A DNA stretch of 63,431 nt from Bacteroidales bacterium (lineage in GTDB: Bacteria; Bacteroidota; Bacteroidia; Bacteroidales; UBA932). The position numbers and the translations under genes are program-made. Shown here in pieces: positions 53,207-61,943 of this stretch. The number at the start of each line of letters is the position of its first letter. Positions within the stretch are counted from its first letter, which is position 1. The notes under the pieces are model-generated. The model did no database searches and was not told where the DNA came from. It saw only the letters and a program-made list of their open reading frames with translations. The stretch is taken from positions 1-63,431 of the forward strand of contig JAGCYC010000025.1 of assembly GCA_017961015.1 (NCBI GenBank), given 5' to 3'.

Positions 53207-54160
53207 TTACCAGCCCAGTGCCGATGCGCCCAGGATGGCGGCGTCGGATTCCTTGAGCGAAGAGAATACCAGGTCCACCTTGCCGCGCCACAGCGGAATA
53301 ACGTTCTCGTCCATGGCTTTGCGGATGGGAGCCTCCAGGAATTCCCTTGCACGGGCCAGGCCTCCGAAGAGGACTATGGCCTCGGGGGCCGAGAATTCAA
53401 TGAAATCGGCAAACTTTTCACCGAGTATGCGTCCGGTGAACTCGAACACGCGGAGGGCAAGCTTGTCGCCTTCCTTGGCAGCCTCGTACACATTCTTGGA
53501 CTGGATTACGTCCAGGGAACGCAGGAGGGAGGGTTCATCGGTGAGCTCCAGCCATTCGCGGGCGGTGCGGGCGACTCCGGTAGCGCTGGCATAGGTTTCC
53601 AGGCAGCCGCATTTGCCGCAGTTGCAGGGACGTCCGTTGTGACGCACGGCGCAGGTGTGGCCCAGCTCGCCGGCAAAGCCGTCGTGGCCGTAGACCACCT
53701 CTCCGTTAATGACTATGCCGGAACCTACGCCGGTTCCGAGGGTAATCATAATGAAGTTCTTCATACCCCTGGCGGCGCCGTATGTCATTTCGCCCATGGC
53801 GGCGGCGTTGGCGTCGTTGGTAAGGGAGACGGGAATGCCGTTCATCTTGTCCTGGAGCATCCTGGCGAAGGGAATGTTCCCGGCCTTGGCCCAGGTAAGG
53901 TTCACGGCGTTCTCCACCACTCCGGTGTAGTAATTACCGTTGGGGATGCCCACTCCGATTCCGCGGATGCGGCCTTCGGCGCCGGCCTCGGCTATTATGC
54001 GATCCAGGGCCTGGGCAAGGCCTGCGACGAATGCCTCGGGCGATTCGGTATCGGCCGATGAGATGACCGTTTGGGAAATGATGTTTCCGCGGGCGTCCAC
54101 GACGCCGCATTTGGCGGTCTGGCCGCCTACGTCTATACCTATTACTAAGTCTTGAGCCAT
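53207..54160 (-). CDS. ROK-family sugar kinase
   Basis: A 317-residue kinase of the ROK family, likely glucokinase or mannokinase. The ATP-binding start is GIDVGGQTAKCGVV, the ROK signature with GELGHTCAV (zinc-binding histidine) and the zinc cysteines CNCGKCGCLE follow. No DNA-binding domain is present, so it is an enzyme, not a repressor. It follows the MFS gene by 13 bp as the second gene of a two-gene hexose uptake operon. In principle it could phosphorylate mannose released by the locus at 3012-16622, and PMI (manA) would complete the route; this is inference. Confidence 0.9.
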   Translation of the reverse strand: MAQDLVIGIDVGGQTAKCGVVDARGNIISQTVISSADTESPEAFVAGLAQALDRIIAEAGAEGRIRGIGVGIPNGNYYTGVVENAVNLTWAKAGNIPFARMLQDKMNGIPVSLTNDANAAAMGEMTYGAARGMKNFIMITLGTGVGSGIVINGEVVYGHDGFAGELGHTCAVRHNGRPCNCGKCGCLETYASATGVARTAREWLELTDEPSLLRSLDVIQSKNVYEAAKEGDKLALRVFEFTGRILGEKFADFIEFSAPEAIVLFGGLARAREFLEAPIRKAMDENVIPLWRGKVDLVFSSLKESDAAILGASALGW

Positions 54161-54173
54161 AGTGCTGCTGGAA

Positions 54174-55463
54174 TTAATCTACGGGGATGTCCTTGTTCAC
54201 GTTCTTGGAGCCTGCAACTGCATAGTAGAGCAGGAAGGCCAGCATGGCCACAACCACCCAGTAGCTGTTCATATAGCCGGCGCCCTTTGCAACGGCTTCC
54301 TGGATGAGGGGCATTACGCCGCCGCCCACAACCAGCATCATGAAGATACCGGAGGCTGCTTCGGTGTACTTGCCCAGGCCCTCTACGGCGAGGTTGAAGA
54401 TTGCGCCCCACATAATGGAGGTGCATATACCGCAGAGCACCAGGAACAGGCAACTGAGGGGAACCTGGAACATTGCGAAACCGTCGGCTGCGCTGTAGCC
54501 GGGCATATTCACGGTAACGCTCTTGGGAATGAATATGGCTATGACCACCAGCAGTATGGCAAGGCTGGTGACGCAGGTCATCTGGGTGCGGGTGCTCACC
54601 TTGCCGGAGATGAGGGAGCTGGAGAAACGGCCCACCATCATCAGGAGCCAGTAGATAGCTGCCACTGCACCGCCGATGGCGGCACCGTTCACGGCAATGC
54701 CGGCGCCCTTTTCGGAAGCGTCGGACAGGTAGAAGATAATCTGGGCGGGAATGCCTATCTCGATACCTACATAGAAGAAGATGGAGATGGCTCCGAGCAC
54801 GAAATGGCGGAAATTCCAGGCGCTGTGCTCATATACGGTGGAGGTACGGCTCTGGGAGGGTTCGGGGATCTGCACGAAGTAGATGATGCAGAAAGCGATT
54901 GCGAACACGCCCATGGCGATGAACAGCAGAGGGGCCACGTCGCTCATGGCGGTCTTGTCGGTCACGGTGCCGATGAGCATACCTACCAGCAGCGGGGTAA
55001 GGGTTCCGGTGAGGGAATTGAGGGTACCGCCGGTCTGGATGAGCTGGTTGCCGCGGTTGCCGCCGCCGCCCAGGATGTTGAGCATAGGGTTGACCACGGT
55101 GTTGAGCATGCACACGCAGAAGCCGCAGATGAAGGCGCCCAGCAGATACACGTAGATGGCGCTGCCGCCAAGGAAGCCGAAGCTGGACAGATACTGGATG
55201 CAGATTCCCACGAAGCCAGTCGCAAGGGCGATGAGGGTGGTCTTCTTGTAGCCGATCTTCTGGAGCATCTTGCCTGCAGGGATACCCATAAACAGGTAAG
55301 CGGCGAAATTCATCATATTGCCCATCATTCCGGCCCAGCTGTACTGGCCCTTCCAGATGTTGCCGAAAGGAGCTGCCATATTGGTCACGAAGGAGATCAT
55401 CGCGAAGATGAAGCACATAGTGATGATGGCAACCAGATTGTTGTTTGTTTTGGTCTTAGCCAT
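54174..55463 (-). CDS. MFS hexose permease
   Basis: A 429-residue inner-membrane transporter with twelve predicted helices. The region CMLNTVVNPMLNILGGGG in helix 4 and the following loop resembles the FHS branch (fucose, glucose/galactose), and differs clearly from the MFS protein at 17451-18602. Coupled to the ROK kinase it forms an import-and-phosphorylate pair for a hexose. A -7 element TATATTTG (55507-55514) lies 43 bp upstream of the ATG. Confidence 0.88.
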   Translation of the reverse strand: MAKTKTNNNLVAIITMCFIFAMISFVTNMAAPFGNIWKGQYSWAGMMGNMMNFAAYLFMGIPAGKMLQKIGYKKTTLIALATGFVGICIQYLSSFGFLGGSAIYVYLLGAFICGFCVCMLNTVVNPMLNILGGGGNRGNQLIQTGGTLNSLTGTLTPLLVGMLIGTVTDKTAMSDVAPLLFIAMGVFAIAFCIIYFVQIPEPSQSRTSTVYEHSAWNFRHFVLGAISIFFYVGIEIGIPAQIIFYLSDASEKGAGIAVNGAAIGGAVAAIYWLLMMVGRFSSSLISGKVSTRTQMTCVTSLAILLVVIAIFIPKSVTVNMPGYSAADGFAMFQVPLSCLFLVLCGICTSIMWGAIFNLAVEGLGKYTEAASGIFMMLVVGGGVMPLIQEAVAKGAGYMNSYWVVVAMLAFLLYYAVAGSKNVNKDIPVD

Positions 55464-55506
55464 AGCGTTTATTTATAGTTTTAAAGATTTTTTACAATTC
55501 AACTCT

Positions 55507-55514
55507 CAAATATA
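55507..55514 (-). promoter_or_regulatory. -7 element of the MFS-ROK operon
   Basis: TATATTTG on the minus strand, leader of about 38-40 nt to the ATG at 55463. Confidence 0.5.
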
Positions 55515-55563
55515 GCGATAATTTTTTAATGAGGAATATTTTTAAAAATTTTCGTCTCCAGGC

Positions 55564-55594
55564 TTGCACGGATAATAAATAATTGTTACATTTG
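55564..55594 (+). promoter_or_regulatory. Promoter of the candidate small RNA
   Basis: -33 TTG (55564-55566) and -7 TACATTTG (55587-55594) with 20-bp spacing, a complete Bacteroidetes promoter with no open reading frame behind it. Confidence 0.65.
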
Positions 55595-55599
55595 CACTC

Positions 55600-55682
55600 G
55601 GATATCGAAGTTCATTCGTATCCATTGTTAAGTTCGTTTTATATACCGGAAAGCGCTCTTGGGGAGGAGCGCTTTCTTTTTT
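55600..55682 (+). ncRNA. Candidate 83-nt small RNA
   Basis: The transcript predicted from the promoter at 55564-55594 would begin near 55600 and end in an intrinsic terminator at 55650-55682 (AAAGCGCTC pairing with GAGCGCTTT, then CTTTTTT). The 5' part forms a hairpin, GGATATCGAA with TTCGTATCC (55600-55623, one bulge). Between the hairpins is an unpaired, U-rich stretch of about 25 nt. No open reading frame or ribosome site is visible. The alternative is an attenuated leader of the TonB receptor gene, but that gene has its own -7 element at 55766. No known RNA family is recognised. Confidence 0.5.
55650..55682 (+). terminator. Intrinsic terminator of the small RNA
   Basis: Nine-bp perfect stem (55650-55658 with 55667-55675), 8-nt loop, then CTTTTTT. 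Confidence 0.85.
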
Positions 55683-55765
55683 GTCCTTGTCCGGCGCCGC
55701 CGCATCCGGATTGAAATGTCCTAATTCCTTTCCGGGACATCCTAAAAAATTGCAAAAGCATTTCG

Positions 55766-55773
55766 CATCTTTG
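55766..55773 (+). promoter_or_regulatory. -7 element of the TonB receptor gene
   Basis: CATCTTTG, one mismatch from TANNTTTG, 9 nt before the ATG at 55783. Confidence 0.45.
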
Positions 55774-55782
55774 CAATCCATT

Positions 55783-57999
55783 ATGACAGTGCTTCTTTCG
55801 GCAGCCCTCTTGCTTGCGAATCTCCTGCTGGACAGTATCCCGCACGGAGAATCCATCTCGCACGCCTCCGACACCATACTTCTTGACGCCGCCGTAAGCA
55901 GTGCCATAAAAGAAGAGCGAAGCTTCAGGGATACCCCCTCGCCCATCAGTATCCTGGGCCGGGCCGACTTCGGACGCGAGGGAGTATTTTCTCCAAAAGG
56001 CCTGAATGCCCTCGTTCCCGGGCTTCACCAGGGGGACTACGGCGCCTCGCTTACTTCAAGCATATATGTCAGAGGCTTCGGCTCCAGGATGGAGAACCCC
56101 GTGCTGGGCCTTTACGTGGACGGTTTCCCAATACTTGACAAGAATGCCTACGATACCGACTACCTGGATATTGCATCGGCCAGGATGCTCAGGGGCCCTC
56201 AGGGCACCCTGTACGGCCGCAATTCTATGTGCGGTGTACTTTCACTGGAAAGTTCAGGGCCTTCGGGCGGGCCTTCCCGCTACAATGCCGCCGCCGAATG
56301 GGGCAGCGCGAATTCGATAAAGATGCAGCTCGCGTGGTACGGGAAAAAGAATTCTCTCGGGCTCCTTTACAGGCACAGCGACGGTTTCTTCACCAACAGC
56401 TTCACAAATAAGGCTGCCGACCCTTTCAACGGAGGCCAGCTGCGCTGGAAATGGAAAAGTGAGGCCGCGGACGGCCTTTGTCTTGAGAACCTGCTTTGGC
56501 TGGGCGCATCGCGGGAGGGCGGTTTTGCCTACGGACCCTATGTGAACGGGGAGAGTCTGCCGCCATCCTACAATGACGAGGCATCCTACACCCGCTTCAC
56601 CCTCCTCGAGGGCTTTAAAGCCAGGATAAGAAAGGGGAAATGGCATATCGATGCGATGAGCTCGGTCCAGCTGCTCGGCGACAGGATGGTAATGGACCAG
56701 GACTACACACCTAAGTCTGTCTTTACCTTGCAGCAGATCCAGCGTAGCGGAGCCCTTACCGCCGAGCTGCTGATCCGTCCCTCCAGGCAGCACAGGCATT
56801 GGAAGGGCGTAAGCGGTGCCTTCGGTTTCTTCAGGGCCAACAACTCGGATGCCCCGGTCCTTTTCAAGCGGGACGGGATCCAGACCCTTATCCTGGACAA
56901 TGCCAACAGGAATATTCCCGAAGATATCGGCTTCCTGGAAATCAGCGACGCCCAGTTCCCGGTGGACAGCCATTTTGACATACTGAGCTGGGATGCCGCC
57001 CTTTTCCACGAGTCGGTGTTCAGTTTCGGGAAATGGTCGTTCACCGTCGGTCTCCGCCTGGAATACGAGGGAGCCTGGATGCACTATGACAGCCGCAGCA
57101 GCCTCCACTACCGTTTCATACCTACGATGGCAGTTCCGCGCCCCTTCAGCGACCGCTATACGGGCAGCGAATCCATCCACAGCCCAGTTCTGCTTCCCAA
57201 AGCGGCCATCCAGTGGCTGCCCCTGGAAAGCCTGGCGGTATTCGGCTGTATATCCAAAGGTTTCCGCTCCGGAGGCTTCAACACCCAGATATTCTCCGAC
57301 ATACTCCAGAACCGGATGATGAGAGGCCTGATGGAGGAGCTCGGGGTGTACTTTGATAGGCCGCCCGTATCGGTTGGCGCCGGCAATACCGTCTATAAGC
57401 CGGAACAGGCGTGGAACGGCGAAATCGGCCTTAAATATACACGGGGGACAGCCTTGAACGCACAGCTCAGTTATTTCATCATAGAAGGGATTGACCAACA
57501 GCTCACCGTCTTCCCTCCGGGGATGTCTACCGGAAGGATGATGACCAATGCGGGGAAAAGTCTCAGCCGGGGTATCGACGCCGAGCTTTCGGGCCGATGG
57601 AAGTCTCTCGGGGGCCGCATTGCCTGGTGCTGGAACGATGCACGTTTCGTAAGCTACGACGACGGCAACCACGACTACGCCGGGAAGCGCATACCCTATG
57701 CCCCCGCCCATACGCTCTATGCATCGGCCTTCTGGGAATGGGACAGGTGGAGCGTCCAGGCAGGGATACGCGGCACCGGCCCTATAGCCTGGAACGAAGA
57801 CAACAGCCTTCAGGAGCCTTTCTACCTTTGCCTGAATGCCTCGGCCTCGGTTTCACTGGGCGCCTTCAGCCTGTATCTGAGAGGCGAGAACCTGAGCGGA
57901 ACGCGATACAACACATTTTATTTTAAATCTATGGGACGGGAGTTCTTCCAGATCGGGAAACCCGCCCGTGTATATCTTGGGATAAGGATGGAAATATGA
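55783..57999 (+). CDS. TonB-dependent outer-membrane receptor (non-Sus type)
   Basis: A 738-residue TonB-dependent receptor. A short hydrophobic leader (MTVLLSAALLLANLLL) is followed by a plug domain (about 35-160: SSIYVRGFGSRMENP, LYVDGFPILD, RMLRGPQGTLYGRNS) and a 22-strand-type barrel ending in ARVYLGIRMEI. It lacks the N-terminal carboxypeptidase-like domain and has no SusD partner, so it resembles siderophore, cobalamin or metal receptors. The frame is open back to 55681, but the ATG at 55783 directly follows a -7 element and gives a signal peptide. It overlaps the small lipoprotein gene by 4 bp. Ligand unknown. Confidence 0.88.
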   Translation: MTVLLSAALLLANLLLDSIPHGESISHASDTILLDAAVSSAIKEERSFRDTPSPISILGRADFGREGVFSPKGLNALVPGLHQGDYGASLTSSIYVRGFGSRMENPVLGLYVDGFPILDKNAYDTDYLDIASARMLRGPQGTLYGRNSMCGVLSLESSGPSGGPSRYNAAAEWGSANSIKMQLAWYGKKNSLGLLYRHSDGFFTNSFTNKAADPFNGGQLRWKWKSEAADGLCLENLLWLGASREGGFAYGPYVNGESLPPSYNDEASYTRFTLLEGFKARIRKGKWHIDAMSSVQLLGDRMVMDQDYTPKSVFTLQQIQRSGALTAELLIRPSRQHRHWKGVSGAFGFFRANNSDAPVLFKRDGIQTLILDNANRNIPEDIGFLEISDAQFPVDSHFDILSWDAALFHESVFSFGKWSFTVGLRLEYEGAWMHYDSRSSLHYRFIPTMAVPRPFSDRYTGSESIHSPVLLPKAAIQWLPLESLAVFGCISKGFRSGGFNTQIFSDILQNRMMRGLMEELGVYFDRPPVSVGAGNTVYKPEQAWNGEIGLKYTRGTALNAQLSYFIIEGIDQQLTVFPPGMSTGRMMTNAGKSLSRGIDAELSGRWKSLGGRIAWCWNDARFVSYDDGNHDYAGKRIPYAPAHTLYASAFWEWDRWSVQAGIRGTGPIAWNEDNSLQEPFYLCLNASASVSLGAFSLYLRGENLSGTRYNTFYFKSMGREFFQIGKPARVYLGIRMEI

Positions 58000-58448
58000 A
58001 AAGACTGCTTATAGCCGCCGCGGCCGCAGCCCTGAGCCTTGCCGCCTGTGTGAAGAGCCCCGAACAAGACACTTACAAAGGTCCTTACGATGTGTATGTG
58101 GGGACAGTGAAAGTCGATTCCAAAGACGGGAACACCTATTACAATGAGAACATAAAGGTAGCCTGGCGCACCCCCGCCGGCGGGCCCGACGAACTGGCCA
58201 TATACCAGATAAAGTTTGTACCGGCAATGCCCGTCACGATAAATGTCAGCATACCCGGGATAGTGGCCACAGAGCAGGAGGACGGGTCAATAAGGCTGGA
58301 CTGCCCCGATGTCGACCCCTGGGCCCTGGGAGGCCCTTATCCCAAATACAGGGTAAGCGGATTCAGCGGCTCGGTAAGGGGCGACAGGCTCTCTTTCAAA
58401 CTGCTTTTTGGCGCAACGCCCACCGAATTTGAAGGAATTAAGGAATAA
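57996..58448 (+). CDS. Small lipoprotein, calycin-like, paired with the TonB receptor
   Basis: A 150-residue lipoprotein (signal to C18, SLAACVKSP). The mature part alternates short beta strands (YDVYVGTVKVDS, NIKVAWRTP, MPVTINVSIPG) and could form a small beta-barrel similar to calycin-like Bacteroidetes lipoproteins. I do not recognise a named family with certainty. Start and stop overlap (ATGA) with the receptor gene shows translational coupling, so it probably binds the same ligand or helps the receptor. Confidence 0.7.
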   Translation: MKRLLIAAAAAALSLAACVKSPEQDTYKGPYDVYVGTVKVDSKDGNTYYNENIKVAWRTPAGGPDELAIYQIKFVPAMPVTINVSIPGIVATEQEDGSIRLDCPDVDPWALGGPYPKYRVSGFSGSVRGDRLSFKLLFGATPTEFEGIKE

Positions 58449-58478
58449 AAGCCGCCATACCGCCCCGAACGCTTGCTT

Positions 58479-58524
58479 TTTTGCGGTCTTTTTCGTAAAA
58501 TTGTAATCTGTACCGACCGCAAAA
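58479..58524. repeat. Inverted repeat before the nucleoside kinase
   Basis: TTTTGCGGTC (58479-58488) and GACCGCAAAA (58515-58524), perfect over 10 bp, flank a possible -7 element (TAAAATTG, 58496-58503). The second arm ends 7 bp before the ATG. It may be an operator or an RNA hairpin that masks the start. Confidence 0.45.
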
Positions 58525-58531
58525 GCGTTTT

Positions 58532-60205
58532 ATGGAAAAATCTCTTGTACTTTGCGTTAACAACGGCCAGACCTACACGATGGAGGTAGGTCAGCCGCTG
58601 TCCCAGATTGCCCCCGAAACAGTCCGCGACCCCAAGACAGGGGTGGAGTATCCCGTGCTGGCCGCCCTGGTGGACCACCGCCTCAAACCCCTTGACTATG
58701 AGGTATATGCTCCCCACGAGGTGGAATTCATCGGCTACAACCATCCCGAAGGCCGCCGCACCTACGCCCGTTCCCTGAGCTTCCTGCTCCAGAGGGCCGT
58801 AAGGAAACTGTATCCGGACAAGATCCTGAAGATAAACCATTCCCTTCCCAGCGGGCTGTACTGTAAGTTCCGCGCCTGCCGCATAAGCGACGAGCAGATA
58901 ATGGCCCTGCGCGAGGAGATGCGCTCGATGGTCGCCCAGGACCTTCCCTTTTCCCACAGGAAAATGGTTTCCACCGAGGCCGAGCAGATCTTCGACGCCC
59001 AGAACCAGCACCTGAAGGCAGACCTCCAGCGCTCCCTGGGCCGATACTCCTGCACCGTCTGGTTCCTGGACGGGGTGGCCGATAATTTCTACGGCCCCAC
59101 AGTCCCCTCCACCGGCTACCTGAAGGTCTTCGACCTGATGCCCTTCCACCACGGATTCTGCCTCCAGTATCCGGCTCAGGAGGACATCAGCCGTACCATC
59201 CCCCGCATAAAGCAGATGAAGCTCACCACCACCCTTAAGGAATACGGCCACTGGTGCAAGACCACCGGCATAGTGAGCGTGGGAGCCCTGAACAAGCGTC
59301 TCCAGGAAGGCCGGGCCATAGAGCTGATAAACCTCTGCGAGGCAAGGCAGGAAAGGAGCTTCGCCCAGCTTGCCGATAAGGTGGAAAGCGAACGCGAAAG
59401 GATAAAGATAGTATTCCTGGCGGGGCCCTCCTCCAGCGGCAAGACATCATCGGCCCTCAGGCTGGCGCAGCAGTGCAAGGCGGTAGGGCTCAATCCGAAG
59501 GTGATAGAACTGGACAATTACTTCGTCTCGCGCGACCGCACCCCCCTGGACGAGGACGGAAAACCGGACTTCGAAGCCCTGGAGGCGATGGACCTGGAAC
59601 TGCTCGGAAAGCAGCTCAACACCCTTCTGGAGGGCGGCGAGGTGGATATCCCCCGCTTTGACTTCATAAAGGGAGAACCTTTCTTCGAGGGACGTATGAT
59701 GCACCTTGAAGAAAACGACATACTCATAATGGAAGGCATCCACGCCCTGGATCCCGGTATGGTCCCTTCGGTGGACCAGAGCCGCATCTACCGCATCTAT
59801 GCATCGGCCCTCACCTCCCTCAAGCTGGACGAGAACTGCTGCATCTCCACCTCCGACAACCGTCTGCTGCGGCGTATGGTGCGGGACAACAGGGTCAGGG
59901 GCATATCCCCGGAGGAAACCCTTATGCGCTGGGCCTCGGTCCGGAGCGGCGAGAACCGCCACATCTTCCCCTTCCAGGAAAATGCCGACGCCCAGTTCAA
60001 TTCGGCCCTGCTGTACGAACTACCCCTGCTGCGTTACTATGCCGAGCCCCTGCTGCGCCGCATAACCCCCGACTCGCCCGCCTTTGCCGAAGCCGCCAGG
60101 CTCCTCAAATTCCTGGGCTACATAGTCCCGCTGCAGCCTTCCGAGATTGCGGCCATCCCTCCCACTTCCATCCTGAGGGAGTTTATCGGCGGACAGACTC
60201 TCTGA
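58532..60205 (+). CDS. Nucleoside kinase with TGS-like N-terminal region
   Basis: A 557-residue protein of a Bacteroidetes/Firmicutes type of uridine-kinase-like enzyme. Residues about 1-200 resemble the TGS and editing-like N-terminal part of threonyl-tRNA synthetase (MEVGQPLSQIAPE, then GYNHPEGRRTYARS). The P-loop kinase domain begins with GPSSSGKTSSALRL near residue 294 and continues with ELDNYFVSRDRTPLDEDGKPD, the substrate-binding region of uridine kinases. Nucleoside phosphorylation is the family prediction; the role of the N-terminal part is unknown. Upstream is a 10-bp inverted repeat. lysS follows 36 bp later. Confidence 0.88.
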   Translation: MEKSLVLCVNNGQTYTMEVGQPLSQIAPETVRDPKTGVEYPVLAALVDHRLKPLDYEVYAPHEVEFIGYNHPEGRRTYARSLSFLLQRAVRKLYPDKILKINHSLPSGLYCKFRACRISDEQIMALREEMRSMVAQDLPFSHRKMVSTEAEQIFDAQNQHLKADLQRSLGRYSCTVWFLDGVADNFYGPTVPSTGYLKVFDLMPFHHGFCLQYPAQEDISRTIPRIKQMKLTTTLKEYGHWCKTTGIVSVGALNKRLQEGRAIELINLCEARQERSFAQLADKVESERERIKIVFLAGPSSSGKTSSALRLAQQCKAVGLNPKVIELDNYFVSRDRTPLDEDGKPDFEALEAMDLELLGKQLNTLLEGGEVDIPRFDFIKGEPFFEGRMMHLEENDILIMEGIHALDPGMVPSVDQSRIYRIYASALTSLKLDENCCISTSDNRLLRRMVRDNRVRGISPEETLMRWASVRSGENRHIFPFQENADAQFNSALLYELPLLRYYAEPLLRRITPDSPAFAEAARLLKFLGYIVPLQPSEIAAIPPTSILREFIGGQTL

Positions 60206-60214
60206 TTTTTTTCT

Positions 60215-60222
60215 TACCTTTG
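60215..60222 (+). promoter_or_regulatory. -7 element of lysS
   Basis: TACCTTTG, 19 nt before the ATG at 60242. Confidence 0.55.
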
Positions 60223-60241
60223 CACGATTTAAATAAAAGAT

Positions 60242-61759
60242 ATGGCATTTTACGAACTCAATGAGCAGGAAATCGGCCGAAGGGAATCCCTGGCCAAACT
60301 GCGCGAACTTGGAATAAACCCCTATCCGGCAGCACAGTATCCGGTAAACACCACCACGGCCGAAATAGCCGCCGGCTTCGTGCCCGAAGAAGGTAATTTC
60401 CAGGACGTATGCATAGCCGGCCGCATAATGAGCCGCCGCATAATGGGCGCCGCCTCATTTATGGAACTGCAGGACCACGCAGGCCGCATCCAGGTTTATG
60501 TCAAGCGGGACGAGATTTGCCCCGGCGAAGACAAGACGCTGTACAATACCGTTTTCAAGAAACTCCTGGACATAGGTGACATCGTGGGCATAAAGGGCTT
60601 CGCCTTCTTTACCCAGACCGGCCAGCTCTCGGTACACGCCCGCGAGCTCTGCGTGCTTTCCAAGTCGCTCAGGGTGCTCCCGATAGTGAAGACCGATGCC
60701 GACGGCACCGTCCACGACGGCTTTGCCGATCCCGAGCTCCGCTACCGCCAGCGCTATGTGGACCTCGTGGTGAACCCCGAGGTGAAAGAGACCTTCGTAA
60801 AGCGCAACCTTATCATAAACACGATGCGCGAGTGCTTCAACGGAGCCGGCTGCCTGGAGGTGGAAACCCCCATCCTGCAGCCCATCCCTGGAGGCGCCAC
60901 CGCCCGTCCCTTCGTCACCCATCACAATGCCCTGGACGTGGATATGTACCTGCGCATTGCCAATGAGCTGTACCTCAAGCGCCTGATAGTGGGCGGCTTT
61001 GCCGGCGTATACGAATTTGCAAAGAACTTCCGCAACGAGGGAATGGACAAGACCCATAATCCCGAATTCACCTGCGTGGAGATGTATATCGCCTACAAGG
61101 ACTACCTCTGGATGATGGAGTTCACCGAGAAGATGCTCCAGAAAGTGGCCGAGGCTACCGGCGGCGTGGTCAAGAATATCGGCGGACAGGAAATCTCCTT
61201 TGCAGGCCCCTACCGCCGCCTTCCCATCCTGGATGCCATCAAGGAATACGCCGGCGTAGATGTCAAGGGTATGGACGAGGCCCGGCTGCGCGATGTCTGC
61301 CGCAAGCTCAATGTGGAAGTTACCCCGGAAATGGGCGTAGGCAAGCTCATCGACGCCATCTTCGGCGAATACTGCGAGAAGAACCTGGTACAGCCCACCT
61401 TCGTGATCGACTATCCCGTGGAGATGTCGCCCCTCACCAAGCGCTGCCGCTACGACGACAGCCTCACCGAGCGTTTCGAGCTCTTCGTGAACGGAAAGGA
61501 ACTGGCAAATGCCTATTCCGAGCTCAACGACCCCATCGACCAGCTGGAGCGCTTCGAGGAGCAGGCCGCCCTCAAGAGCAAGGGTGACGACGAAGCTATG
61601 TACATCGACTACGACTTTGTCCGCGCCCTGGAGTACGGAATGCCTCCTACCTCCGGTATCGGCATCGGCATAGACCGCCTTACTATGTTTATGACAGGAG
61701 CCCAGACAATTCAGGACGTCCTGTTCTTCCCCACTATGAGACCCGAAAAATTCCAGTAA
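60242..61759 (+). CDS. lysS: Lysyl-tRNA synthetase, class II
   Basis: A 505-residue class II synthetase that charges tRNA-Lys. The OB-fold anticodon-binding domain is at about 55-150 ([23 protein letters not shown] is read in two halves around residue 60). Motif 1 lies near [12 protein letters not shown], motif 2 in [17 protein letters not shown] and motif 3 in [15 protein letters not shown]. The end PTMRPE is typical. It has its own -7 element, and the PspC gene begins one base after its stop. Confidence 0.97.
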   Translation: MAFYELNEQEIGRRESLAKLRELGINPYPAAQYPVNTTTAEIAAGFVPEEGNFQDVCIAGRIMSRRIMGAASFMELQDHAGRIQVYVKRDEICPGEDKTLYNTVFKKLLDIGDIVGIKGFAFFTQTGQLSVHARELCVLSKSLRVLPIVKTDADGTVHDGFADPELRYRQRYVDLVVNPEVKETFVKRNLIINTMRECFNGAGCLEVETPILQPIPGGATARPFVTHHNALDVDMYLRIANELYLKRLIVGGFAGVYEFAKNFRNEGMDKTHNPEFTCVEMYIAYKDYLWMMEFTEKMLQKVAEATGGVVKNIGGQEISFAGPYRRLPILDAIKEYAGVDVKGMDEARLRDVCRKLNVEVTPEMGVGKLIDAIFGEYCEKNLVQPTFVIDYPVEMSPLTKRCRYDDSLTERFELFVNGKELANAYSELNDPIDQLERFEEQAALKSKGDDEAMYIDYDFVRALEYGMPPTSGIGIGIDRLTMFMTGAQTIQDVLFFPTMRPEKFQ

Positions 61760-61760
61760 T

Positions 61761-61940
61761 ATGAAAAGACTCGTTTTGGACCGCCAGAACCGGAAAATCG
61801 CAGGTGTATGCGCCGGTATCGCAAACTACCTTGAGGTGGATGTGACCGTGGTGCGCATCCTTTTCCTGATTGCCCTGCTGGGCGGCGGCTTCGGCTTCTG
61901 GATGTATCTCATTATCTGGGCCGTAGCACCTTCAGAGTAG
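61761..61940 (+). CDS. PspC-domain small membrane protein
   Basis: A 59-residue protein, MKRLVLDRQNRKIAGVCAGI and onward, that consists of a single PspC domain: the N-terminal basic KIAGVCAGIANYLEVD motif and one membrane helix (LFLIALLGGGFGFWMYLIIWAV). It begins one base after the lysS stop. PspC domains act in envelope-stress sensing; such minimal versions are common but their role is unclear. The methyltransferase gene follows 3 bp after its stop. Confidence 0.85.
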   Translation: MKRLVLDRQNRKIAGVCAGIANYLEVDVTVVRILFLIALLGGGFGFWMYLIIWAVAPSE

Positions 61941-61943
61941 GTT

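Noticed and set aside
49930..53230. Search for a RiPP precursor beside the PqqD cassette
   Set aside because: The genes overlap or abut one another and the 89-bp upstream spacer is filled by two promoters, so no short ORF could be supported.
53207..54160. ROK protein as a transcriptional repressor
   Set aside because: No helix-turn-helix precedes the kinase domain.
55530..55583. Short ORF of 17 codons before the small RNA
   Set aside because: No promoter or start signal is placed for it and it ends before the small-RNA transcript begins.
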